A stretch of DNA of 44,291 bases. It comes from Campylobacteraceae bacterium. Lineage in GTDB: Bacteria; Campylobacterota; Campylobacteria; Campylobacterales; Sulfurovaceae. Positions 22,891 through 30,757 of the stretch are shown here, piece by piece (position 1 is the stretch's first letter; each line of letters starts with the position of its first letter). The position numbers and the translations under genes were made by a program. The stretch covers positions 1 to 44,291 of the forward strand of contig JALUKQ010000185.1 of assembly GCA_027056485.1 (NCBI GenBank). Direction: 5' to 3'. The notes under the pieces are model-generated. The model had not been told where the DNA came from. It saw only the letters and a list, made by a program, of their open reading frames with translations, and ran no database searches.

Positions 22891-24813
22891 CTACAAATAC
22901 AATCCACCATAGACAGCATTCTCTTTTCCTATAGGTAAACTTTTATTCATCAAAGGTTTATATATCCCCAATGTTCTTTGTATTCTACCGTAAAGTGATT
23001 GGTTAGCAAACGTTTCACCTGTTAAAATAACCGTTCGTGTTTCTACTTTTTCAATGAGTTGAGGGACAATCTCACCAATGTAATCACCAAATGATTCATA
23101 GATACTATAACACATATAAGAGTTTTCAACATCTCCCAGTTGGTAGCTCATAATCGATGTTAAAAAGGCATAGTTATCAAAACGGTTGTCTTTTACTCGG
23201 GTATCTATTTGCAATCCACCTTTTCCTAAAAAACTCAATGCTTCAGCAGATATGCCTTCAAAACTCTCATCTTCTAAACCCAAAGTTATGGCTGTGACTT
23301 CAAAAATATCCATATTACCTTTTAGGTTATCTAAACGCTCCCAAATTTTAGGATATCTCTTTTTATAATTTCCTACTAAACGATCTGAACCCTCTCTCAG
23401 TGTTGAGATTTTCTCCCACAAATTATCTGATTCAAAAGGAATCGGAGGGACAGCATTTATAATCTCTTTACCATTGTAATACAAGAAGTTTAAGTTCCCA
23501 TCAAAGTGAACACCTATGGCTTTTTGTCCTACTTTTCCATGCTCGGCTAAAACAGACATCATCGAAGCTTTATATTGAGGGAATATTTTTTCATTTTCAT
23601 GACCAGACTCAAATGCCTCACCCTCTAAGATATGTACTCCATTACCTTTTATGCTAGTGAACTTCTCAATAGAATCAATAATCGTCTCACCATCACCATC
23701 AACAGCCAACAAATCATGGGCTAAAGAGACAATGCCATTATCATTTTTAACCACTTGAGGAAAGAGAATTCGCTCTCCTGAAACAAAAAGTTTTTCATCT
23801 TGATTAATAAATATTTTTGTATCATTTTGAGATGTTAAAGGTAAGTCAAAATCTACTAAAAAATCTGCCTCTTCACTACTGTCACACTCAACATAGGCGA
23901 TGTACTCCAAACCTGCATTTAAAATCTCTCGTGCTAAAAGCATGCTCATACCATCATCAGGAAACTTAACCAAAACAGAAGAGCCATAGAGTAATTTTAG
24001 CTCATCACTCTTGGTTGCCACACGTAACAGAGGTCGCTCTATACTTAACAAGGCATTGAACTCTTGCTGTACCAGCATAAGGTGTTCGTTAAAACCACCT
24101 GCTGATGCCATAAGTAGTGTACTGCTAGAAGCATTTTCAGCACTGACTTTAAAAAACTTTCTGTAACCATTCATAGTTTTCATAAGCACTGTTTTACCTA
24201 ATGCAATGGCTCGTCCACTTACCTCAAATAGCTTTCGGTAAGAACCTTTATCCAGTGCCATATGTTCTGTTTCCTTATCTAACATACGTAGACCAATACC
24301 ACAGTCAATACATGAAATCAATGGATAATCCACACGTAGAGCGTTACTCTTTCGCTCCTCTTCACAGGCTGCACAAGGTACTAAAAATTTCATACTAGAA
24401 TTGGCTCTGTTATAAGGATATTGGTCTAAAAATGGGTGTTGTGAACCACAATGATTACAGGAAGTAAAAGGGTAATAGTAACGTCGGCTACTTACATCAA
24501 ACATCTCTTTTTGACAAGTAGGACAAGGGGCGATATTGGTAGGAAGTTTCGTACTGTTTATCGTTGGTAAAACCAACTTCTCTTCTCTAAAAAAATGTTT
24601 ACTTTTAGCCAAAAAGAGTGAGGCAGGAAGTACCTCTTCTAAACCTTGTAAAAATGCTTCTAACTTCTCATCATTACTCATCGCTGAGATGGTAATGGTT
24701 TTACTGTCTTGAAAAACATCAAGCTCTATCTCTATCTGTTTTGCATAGGCTCTTATGAAGTCAGCAATATAAGTTTTAGTAGAGTTGAATTCCAGTTGAA
24801 AGATAAAATACAT
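22891..24813 (-). CDS. hydE: HydE: degenerate HypF-like hydrogenase accessory protein
   Basis: A 640-residue protein in the fifth position of hydABCDE, where Wolinella and Helicobacter encode HydE, which is known to be needed for hydrogenase activity. It is visibly related to HypF: zinc-finger pairs CPTC ... CNHCG and CAAC ... CIDCG (97-172) with the same spacing, LLSIERP in the YrdC-like region and IGVHFDG in the Kae1-like region. Key active-site features are missing. The N-terminus has no VQGVGFR acylphosphatase motif; the HHxxH metal site is replaced by PQYKAS (412-417); DGTGYGDDGN is reduced to DGNLNF; the C-terminal NDGGIALGQ block reads IGKENAVYGG. The frame is intact, so it is a maintained pseudoenzyme-like paralogue rather than a pseudogene. 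Confidence 0.85.
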   Translation of the reverse strand: MYFIFQLEFNSTKTYIADFIRAYAKQIEIELDVFQDSKTITISAMSNDEKLEAFLQGLEEVLPASLFLAKSKHFFREEKLVLPTINSTKLPTNIAPCPTCQKEMFDVSSRRYYYPFTSCNHCGSQHPFLDQYPYNRANSSMKFLVPCAACEEERKSNALRVDYPLISCIDCGIGLRMLDKETEHMALDKGSYRKLFEVSGRAIALGKTVLMKTMNGYRKFFKVSAENASSSTLLMASAGGFNEHLMLVQQEFNALLSIERPLLRVATKSDELKLLYGSSVLVKFPDDGMSMLLAREILNAGLEYIAYVECDSSEEADFLVDFDLPLTSQNDTKIFINQDEKLFVSGERILFPQVVKNDNGIVSLAHDLLAVDGDGETIIDSIEKFTSIKGNGVHILEGEAFESGHENEKIFPQYKASMMSVLAEHGKVGQKAIGVHFDGNLNFLYYNGKEIINAVPPIPFESDNLWEKISTLREGSDRLVGNYKKRYPKIWERLDNLKGNMDIFEVTAITLGLEDESFEGISAEALSFLGKGGLQIDTRVKDNRFDNYAFLTSIMSYQLGDVENSYMCYSIYESFGDYIGEIVPQLIEKVETRTVILTGETFANQSLYGRIQRTLGIYKPLMNKSLPIGKENAVYGGLYL

Positions 24814-24862
24814 AGTGTTCCTTGAAAGCGTAGAGTAAATTGTTCACTACAGAACCAAATAG

Positions 24863-24893
24863 ATATTTAGCTCTATAGTAAAAAACTAAATAT
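24863..24893 (-). other. Possible hairpin at the hydD-hydE junction
   Basis: An 8-bp inverted repeat ATATTTAG / CTAAATAT with a 15-base loop, whose left arm on the RNA contains the hydD stop codon. It is AT-only apart from one pair, so it would be weak. It could mark RNA processing in the 72-base hydD-hydE gap. Confidence 0.25.
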
Positions 24894-25440
24894 GGTGTAA
24901 CTGTTTTGGATTGGCAAAGAAATCAATAATCTCTTCAAAAGTCATGTTTTGACTGTTCCTCTTTAAAGTTATGCCTGAGTTTTTTAACTCTTCTAAAGTC
25001 GTATCTACCAACTTTGGCATCGCATCTAAAACCGATTTTGTTAATCCATTTTTAACTTCAATAATATCCTCAGCTACCATTGTAATGAGTTGCACTTCAC
25101 CCATCTCTTCATGAAACGAACAGATTTCTATCATCATAGTAATCTCAACTTCATTGGCTGTTTTGCGAGTAGCAGATTCATTCTTCATTACTTCATCTGC
25201 ATTTTCAGAAGCAATGGTTCCAACTGAACCCTCTTTTGAGCCTGTTCCAACCACAATAATTTTGTCATACTCTTGGTAGTAAGTCATGAGAGAGAACCCT
25301 AAGGTTCCTCCCTCAACAATGGCTAAGTTCTCGGGAATATCATAGTTCTCTTCGATATACTTTGATAAGTATGCCCCAAGACCTTCGTCATGGAACATAA
25401 TATTACCAATACCAATGAGTGCTACTTTTTTATAGTTCAA
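24886..25440 (-). CDS. hydD: HydD: hydrogenase maturation protease homologue lacking two nickel-site residues
   Basis: A 184-residue protein of the HyaD/HybD fold in the fourth position of the hyd operon. The opening LIGIGNIMFHDEGLG is normal and retains Glu19. Of the two other nickel contacts known in the family, the Asp is replaced by Gly65 (IIVVGTGS instead of xxxxDAxx) and the His by Asn96 (TANEVEI instead of AHEIGV); both substitutions are clear when aligned to the canonical protease at 11532-12050. A longer C-terminal tail ends QLHHI. It may have become a large-subunit chaperone, with proteolysis done by the other protein, or use a different site. It begins 2 bases after hydC ends. Confidence 0.85.
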   Translation of the reverse strand: MNYKKVALIGIGNIMFHDEGLGAYLSKYIEENYDIPENLAIVEGGTLGFSLMTYYQEYDKIIVVGTGSKEGSVGTIASENADEVMKNESATRKTANEVEITMMIEICSFHEEMGEVQLITMVAEDIIEVKNGLTKSVLDAMPKLVDTTLEELKNSGITLKRNSQNMTFEEIIDFFANPKQLHHI

Positions 25441-25442
25441 AC

Positions 25443-26168
25443 TTACGCTTCTTTAACAAATTTATCACCACCAATAACAATGGCAATATCTCCCTCTTTC
25501 CAGAAGATGGTTCTCCATACTTGATAATAGATATGAAAAACAACCCATGTAATGGTCAACCACATAGTATAGTGATGAACAATACGAACATCCATAATAG
25601 TTGCTTTTGCTCCACCCAAAATAGCATGACTAGCAGGTACTGTCCAGTCTGTTACAGCATGTAGCATCCACGGCCACCAAGCACCAATACTACTCTCTCC
25701 AGATGCTAACCCATGTACATAAAGCTGAAGCCCTGTTAAAAGCATCCATGCCAGTAACAAGTGAAAAATTAAAAAGTAAACACTATTAAAACTATCACTA
25801 TGCGTAGAGTCAAAATTCTTTCTTCTATTTAGTGTAATAAGATTTAAAAGCACCTCAAAAAACTCTTTAATATTTGCCCATGTAGGAATAACCTTTTTCC
25901 ATGGCTTCTCAAAACGTGAAAAGAAAAAGAGATATGCAATAATAATAGAGGTAACATCAAAGATAATAGCCACCATAAAGTGACCCCAACGGTTCCAAGC
26001 CATTACATACTTGTCTACAGCAGCATCAGCAATGAATGTCTGATAGTATGGTGCAGCGATGTAAAGACCCGTGGCAACAGCCACAATCATAGAGAAGACG
26101 TTAACCCAGTGGATGATTCTCATCGCAGGGGTCATACGTCTTACTCTTTTAAATCCTTTAGATTCCAT
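25443..26168 (-). CDS. hydC: HydC: diheme cytochrome b subunit of membrane-bound [NiFe] hydrogenase
   Basis: A 241-residue membrane protein with four main hydrophobic segments. It anchors the HydAB dimer and passes electrons from H2 to the menaquinone pool. Likely heme-ligand histidines are in RIIHWVNVF (first segment), NRWGHFMVA (second) and HHYTMW / FHIYYQVWR (last). It starts 10 bases after hydB ends and follows the standard order small subunit, large subunit, cytochrome b. Confidence 0.93.
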   Translation of the reverse strand: MESKGFKRVRRMTPAMRIIHWVNVFSMIVAVATGLYIAAPYYQTFIADAAVDKYVMAWNRWGHFMVAIIFDVTSIIIAYLFFFSRFEKPWKKVIPTWANIKEFFEVLLNLITLNRRKNFDSTHSDSFNSVYFLIFHLLLAWMLLTGLQLYVHGLASGESSIGAWWPWMLHAVTDWTVPASHAILGGAKATIMDVRIVHHYTMWLTITWVVFHIYYQVWRTIFWKEGDIAIVIGGDKFVKEA

Positions 26169-26178
26169 GACTTACTCC

Positions 26179-28053
26179 TTAAAAGGCACAAGTAGGGTCA
26201 ATTTTGTAAACTGCCAACTCTTTACCTTGAATATCAACCACATGTACAGCACAAGCGATACATGGGTCAAAACTGTGAACGGTTCGTATAATCTCTAATG
26301 GCTCTTCAGGATTAGCAACAACCGTACCAATTAAAGCTGCTTCATAAGCTCCAACTTCACCATTTGGTCCTCTAGGTCCTGCATTCCATGTAGATGGTAC
26401 AACAGCTTGGTAATTTTCCACTTTTCCATCTTTAATCTTAACCCAGTGACCTAAAGCTCCTCTTGGTGCTTCAGCAAGTCCACGACCTTTACAGTCAGCA
26501 GCAACCTCATCAAAATTAAACTCTGTCCATGTGCTTAAGTCCCCAGAAGCTGCATTTTTAGCCAGTTCATCAACCCACTCAACCATAATATCACCAATCA
26601 TCTCAGTCTCAATGGCTCTAGCAGCTGTTCTACCAACCGTAGAGAAAAGAACGGTCAAAGGAAGACCTGAACGATCTAAGAAGTTTTTAGCATATTTAGT
26701 AATACGTTCGTCACCACCAACATAACCAACCACGATTCTTGCCAATGGTCCAACTTCTACTTTTTTACCATTGTAGAGTGGTGACTTAATCCAAGAGTAC
26801 TTCTCATCTGTTTTCAAGTATGAGTAACCATCATCTTTTTTATCAAGACCTGTATATTTAGGGATAGTTGTCCCTTCATATGGATGCTCTGGAGCACCTG
26901 TACCCTCATACCATGCGTGGGTAACATCTTCTGTAATTTTTGACTCATCAAGTGGATGTACTTTTGTAATATCTCCACCAAGAACAAGCCCACTGTTAAA
27001 GAGTGATTTTGCTTTGTAGAAACCTGTATCATCAAGCTTAAAATCTCCATACGTCATGTATGAAAGGATTCCTCCACCTGTTCCACCAACATCTTTACCT
27101 AATGCACCTTTATGGTCTGAAGCATGGAAGGTAGCCGAACCATCGGTAGCTTCTTTAGCATACATGGTACCTGCCATGTAAATATCTGGAAGGTAAGCCC
27201 CTTTAATAAAGTCATTAGAGTCTTGTAAAATCTGCTTAAAGAGTGCAATTCTTGCAGGATTTTGAATGTCTTGAACACAAGTAACACCACCAACAACAAT
27301 AGATTGTGGGTGTGGGTTTTTCCCACCAAAAATAGCCTGCATTTTAGCCATGTCTCTTTGAACATCAAGTGCTTTTAGGTAGTGTGCCACCCCAATAAGG
27401 TTCTGCTCTGGTGTCAACTTATAGTTGTTGTTACCCCAGTAACCATTACCAAAAATTCCTAGTCTACCTTCACTAGCAAACTTTTTCACTCTATCTTGAA
27501 CAGCTTTAAAGTCAGCTTCTGCTGAGATGTACGGTTTATGTCCAGCTACACCTGCCCACTTTACAGCTTCTGCTACTGTTTTAGCAGGATCAGCTTTGGT
27601 CGCAGAGATAATATCAACAAAATCCAATGCATGTAGATGATAGAAGTGAACCAAGTGATCATGTACATACAATGCCCCTTGAATAAGATTTCTTACTAAA
27701 CGTGCATTTTTAGGAATGGTAATGTTAAACGCATCTTCTACAGCTTCAATAGAACGTTGGTAGTGTGTACCTGTACAGACACCACAAATTCTCATCGCCA
27801 TCAAACCACAATCTCTTGGGTCTCGCCCTTTAAGAATGGTCTCGATTCCTCTAAAAAGTGTTGACGAGGCAAAAGCATCAACAATCTTGTTATTCTCATC
27901 AATCACAGCTTCAATTCTAAGGTGACCTTCAATTCTTGTAATTGGGTCAACAATAATATGTTTCTTTCCTGATTTAGGTGCCTCTGCTGCAGGAGCAGCT
28001 ACTTCTTCTGTTGTCGTTTCAGTTGTCTCAACTGTTGTATTATTCTCAGCCAT
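26179..28053 (-). CDS. hydB: HydB: large (catalytic) subunit of membrane-bound [NiFe] hydrogenase
   Basis: A 624-residue subunit that carries the NiFe active site in the periplasm. The N-terminal ligand motif is RICGVC (Cys90, Cys93) and the C-terminal one DPCIACAVH (Cys598, Cys601, His604). Twenty residues follow His604 and would be removed by a maturation protease. The segment DPITRIEGHLRIE is standard. Residues 2-30 are an extra Thr/Glu/Ala/Pro-rich extension before IIVDPITR that most relatives lack. It begins 2 bases after hydA ends; the pair is exported together using the HydA Tat signal. Confidence 0.96.
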   Translation of the reverse strand: MAENNTTVETTETTTEEVAAPAAEAPKSGKKHIIVDPITRIEGHLRIEAVIDENNKIVDAFASSTLFRGIETILKGRDPRDCGLMAMRICGVCTGTHYQRSIEAVEDAFNITIPKNARLVRNLIQGALYVHDHLVHFYHLHALDFVDIISATKADPAKTVAEAVKWAGVAGHKPYISAEADFKAVQDRVKKFASEGRLGIFGNGYWGNNNYKLTPEQNLIGVAHYLKALDVQRDMAKMQAIFGGKNPHPQSIVVGGVTCVQDIQNPARIALFKQILQDSNDFIKGAYLPDIYMAGTMYAKEATDGSATFHASDHKGALGKDVGGTGGGILSYMTYGDFKLDDTGFYKAKSLFNSGLVLGGDITKVHPLDESKITEDVTHAWYEGTGAPEHPYEGTTIPKYTGLDKKDDGYSYLKTDEKYSWIKSPLYNGKKVEVGPLARIVVGYVGGDERITKYAKNFLDRSGLPLTVLFSTVGRTAARAIETEMIGDIMVEWVDELAKNAASGDLSTWTEFNFDEVAADCKGRGLAEAPRGALGHWVKIKDGKVENYQAVVPSTWNAGPRGPNGEVGAYEAALIGTVVANPEEPLEIIRTVHSFDPCIACAVHVVDIQGKELAVYKIDPTCAF

Positions 28054-28055
28054 TA

Positions 28056-29309
28056 TTATGCCTCCTCACTTTCACTTTTTTCATTGTCACTTTTCTTACC
28101 TGCGACGGCACTAGCAGCTGCATGAATAGCAATACCCACACCTGCTGCTGTTAACAATCCTAAACCAAACTCATCAACAGTTTTTTCAACCCCACCTGTT
28201 GGTGCCTTGATGTTAGCATTTGCCATTGGTCTCTCATAGGCATATTTGTCCCAAAAATCAGGCTCTGAACACCCAATACATCCACGTCCAACACCAATAG
28301 GCCAGTTTACCCCTTCGTTGTAACGAATAATTGAACAGTTATTAAAGGTCATTGGACCTTTACATCCTACTTTATAGAGACAGAAGTTATTTTTTGCCCC
28401 TTCATCACCCCACTCTTCAACATACTCCCCTGCATCAAAGTGTGCACGTCTTTCACAGTTATCATGAATACGGTAACCAAATGCAAATTTAGGTCGTAAG
28501 AGAGAATCAAGCTCAGGTACTGTTCCCGTAAGAACATAATGAAGAATAACACCAACCATATTAGATGGGTTCGCAGGACAAGCAGGAATATTAATAAGTG
28601 GTTTACCCTTTACAACATCCATAACACCTACAGCATCGGTAGGGTTTGGAGCAGCTGCTGGAATTCCTCCAAAGGTAGCACAAGAACCAACAGCCACAAC
28701 AGCTGCTGCATCTTTAGCCACACGTACCAAGTGGTCATGGAAAGTTTCAGCATGAGCACCAATTGTTCCGTATTGACCATTTATTCCCATTGGAATCGCA
28801 CCCTCTACAAAGAGTAAGTACTTACCTTTGAAATGCTCCATTGCCTCTTCCATCTGCTTCTCAGCTTGATGACCTGAAGCTGCTTGAAGTGTTTCATGGA
28901 ATTCAAGTGAAATAATGTCTAAGATAATTTCATCAATTTGTGGTCCATCTGAACGAAGAAGTGCTTCTGAGTTACCAGCACAATCAGAGAGTTCTATCCA
29001 AATAACAGGAACACGGTTCATAAGAACAGCAGCCTCTGCTACCAAAGGAGTAAACGAAGCAGGAAGCATTAACATTGCCGTTGTAGCTGATGCCCACTTT
29101 AAAAAATCTCTTCTCTCAAGACCTTGCTCTTCAATGCTCTCTGTAAAGTCATGTCTATTTTTTAGTGGAGCGAGTTGTTTTAATTCATCCAATCTTGCTC
29201 TACATCCTGCATAAAGTGATTCATAATATGCATCACCTCTATTCGTATCTACTTTAGCACTTTCAGCAGTAAAGAGTTTCTTTACCGAGTCATGTTTATC
29301 AATACTCAT
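28056..29309 (-). CDS. hydA: HydA: small subunit of membrane-bound [NiFe] hydrogenase
   Basis: A 417-residue electron-transfer subunit with a Tat motif ERRDFLKW at residues 65-72, placed after an unusually long 64-residue leader, and a C-terminal hydrophobic anchor near 375-400. Cluster ligands for the distal and medial sites are present: RIHDNC, FCLYKVGC, NNCS and GCIGCSE. At the proximal site Cys110 is followed by Asn113 (DCAGNSEAL), where this group normally has CxGC; the other two proximal cysteines (GSCATFGG, IPACP) remain. The codon AAC is unambiguous. It is the first gene of the operon, with GAAGGAG before its ATG and two putative operators upstream. Confidence 0.95.
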   Translation of the reverse strand: MSIDKHDSVKKLFTAESAKVDTNRGDAYYESLYAGCRARLDELKQLAPLKNRHDFTESIEEQGLERRDFLKWASATTAMLMLPASFTPLVAEAAVLMNRVPVIWIELSDCAGNSEALLRSDGPQIDEIILDIISLEFHETLQAASGHQAEKQMEEAMEHFKGKYLLFVEGAIPMGINGQYGTIGAHAETFHDHLVRVAKDAAAVVAVGSCATFGGIPAAAPNPTDAVGVMDVVKGKPLINIPACPANPSNMVGVILHYVLTGTVPELDSLLRPKFAFGYRIHDNCERRAHFDAGEYVEEWGDEGAKNNFCLYKVGCKGPMTFNNCSIIRYNEGVNWPIGVGRGCIGCSEPDFWDKYAYERPMANANIKAPTGGVEKTVDEFGLGLLTAAGVGIAIHAAASAVAGKKSDNEKSESEEA

Positions 29310-29330
29310 CTGCTTCTCCTTCTATTTTTT

Positions 29331-29344
29331 TGAATAACTATTCA
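29331..29344. promoter_or_regulatory. Putative TetR operator 1 upstream of hydA
   Basis: TGAATAACTATTCA is a perfect 14-bp inverted repeat (TGAAT-N4-ATTCA) between the predicted -10 box and the hydA ribosome-binding site, 22-35 bases before the start codon. Confidence 0.6.
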
Positions 29345-29367
29345 TTAGTCTAAATAAAAGGAACTTA

Positions 29368-29373
29368 AATTCT
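29368..29373 (-). promoter_or_regulatory. Predicted -10 box of the hydABCDE operon
   Basis: TAGAAT on the minus strand, 59-64 bases before the hydA ATG and lying between the two putative operators. A weak TTCAAT-like sequence is about 17 bases upstream. It is an inferred promoter. Confidence 0.35.
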
Positions 29374-29391
29374 AATGAATGACTATTCATT
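29374..29391. promoter_or_regulatory. Putative TetR operator 2 upstream of hydA
   Basis: AATGAAT-GACT-ATTCATT is a perfect 18-bp inverted repeat containing the same TGAAT-N4-ATTCA core. It directly abuts the predicted -10 box on its upstream side, so a bound repressor would block RNA polymerase. Confidence 0.65.
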
Positions 29392-29464
29392 TATTGAAAA
29401 AAAGGGTGAGCTGTTTATTTTTATTGATAAGTAAAGGTAATGTTAATAGGAGTAAATAACTCTT

Positions 29465-30757
29465 TTATTGCGTAGTACAAACCGAACAAACATCAAAAGT
29501 ACGAAAGATAAATGATGCCTCTTCAACAGAAGTAGCCCCTCTCATCGCTTTAGTTGAGACCCCCTGCTCTTCTCCATTGCCATTGCTTAAGTTCCATTGT
29601 GTCGGTACGATAATTTCATAATTTGTAATGAGTCCATCTTTTACTGTAGTTTTATGAATCAGAGACCCTCTTGCAGCCTCAACTACGCCAACTCCTTCAA
29701 AATCCATTGGTCTATTGTTTGCTTTAAAAGTACATGATTCCTCTTGTAGATTTAATCTTTTAAGCAACTGTTTACTGTAACTTATCAAGAGTCCCATCTC
29801 ATAAACTCGGGCAAATATTCGTGTTAATGTTGAATCTTTATAACGCTTATGCAAAGCCTTTACCATCGGTTCTTTGGCAATCATACCACGAGCAAGTGAG
29901 CCTACTTCAAAAAGTCTGTTTTTATAGGTTACACTTTTTGCCATGCTTCCTTTTTGTCTCTCTTCTTTAACATAATTGGTGTCAATAGTCGAAACCTGAG
30001 TAGGAATAGACTTACCTATTTTAAAACAGAGACACTCACCAAAAACGATAAATCTATCATGACTTTTTCCCATCTCTGCCATGCCACTAGAGCCTAGTAA
30101 AAGAAGTACTTTTCCTAAGTCTCCTCCTATTTTCGGTAGGTCTAACACAGAGTCCATAGCCAATATATCATCTATCTTTACACCCACCATTATCTGTTCA
30201 AAAAACTTAATGGATTCATCAACCAAACTCTCTGCCTGCATCACATCAACATAGGTTGGGTCACAGGTCACCCCTCCAGGAACAGCATAACTTGAATGAG
30301 GCCACTGACCAGCAAAAATAGCCAAAGCTTTTGTAATAGTAGAAGAGAGATAAGAGGCTTTAAGTGCATGATTTTCTTCACCCTGCTGATCCAAAAGTTT
30401 TTCAAGTTGAGGAAGTATAATCAAGTAAAACCACTTCACATGATTCTGAATCAACTCACACGCTAAGGTAAACTCTCGAATATCATTTGCTTTATTGGTT
30501 AAGTTCACCTTCATCCCCACACTTCTGTACCCATCCTCTATGGCACGAACTGAAGCAATAAGATGAGCATGATTACATATACCACAAACCCGAGGGGTTA
30601 TAACCAACGCATCTCGTGGTGGTTTCCCTGTCAAGATATTTTCAATACCACGGTAAAACCCAAACTTGATGGTTACATCGTCTATTTTATTATTTTTAAA
30701 TGAGAAGTCTAGCTCGGCTTCACCTTCTACTTTTTCTATTAGTTTTTTAACCATCAT
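29465..30757 (-). CDS. Large subunit of a cytoplasmic group-2-type [NiFe] hydrogenase
   Basis: A 430-residue protein, short for a large subunit. It has the N-terminal ligand motif RVCGICNHAH and the later ARGSLIHK block. The C-terminus is unusual: it stops at FDVCSVCTTQ, so the two cysteines are present but the usual Pro is Val, the final Mg-binding His is Gln, and there is no cleavable tail. The first motif is also altered (EKVEGEAELDF in place of RIEGH). Lack of a tail is known in H2-sensing HupV/HoxC proteins, which do not need a protease. It overlaps the small-subunit gene by 11 bases. Either M1 (30757) or M2 (30754) could be the start. It may be a sensor or a soluble uptake enzyme. Confidence 0.85.
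   Translation of the reverse strand: MMVKKLIEKVEGEAELDFSFKNNKIDDVTIKFGFYRGIENILTGKPPRDALVITPRVCGICNHAHLIASVRAIEDGYRSVGMKVNLTNKANDIREFTLACELIQNHVKWFYLIILPQLEKLLDQQGEENHALKASYLSSTITKALAIFAGQWPHSSYAVPGGVTCDPTYVDVMQAESLVDESIKFFEQIMVGVKIDDILAMDSVLDLPKIGGDLGKVLLLLGSSGMAEMGKSHDRFIVFGECLCFKIGKSIPTQVSTIDTNYVKEERQKGSMAKSVTYKNRLFEVGSLARGMIAKEPMVKALHKRYKDSTLTRIFARVYEMGLLISYSKQLLKRLNLQEESCTFKANNRPMDFEGVGVVEAARGSLIHKTTVKDGLITNYEIIVPTQWNLSNGNGEEQGVSTKAMRGATSVEEASFIFRTFDVCSVCTTQ

Noticed and set aside
22891-24813. HydE as a decaying hypF pseudogene
   Set aside because: The frame is open for 640 codons, the zinc-finger cysteines are conserved and HydE is a recognised accessory gene in this operon type.
29465-30757. 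Frameshift or truncation of the group-2 large subunit
   Set aside because: The protein ends at the expected position after the last active-site cysteine, as in tail-less H2-sensing hydrogenases, and all other blocks are intact.
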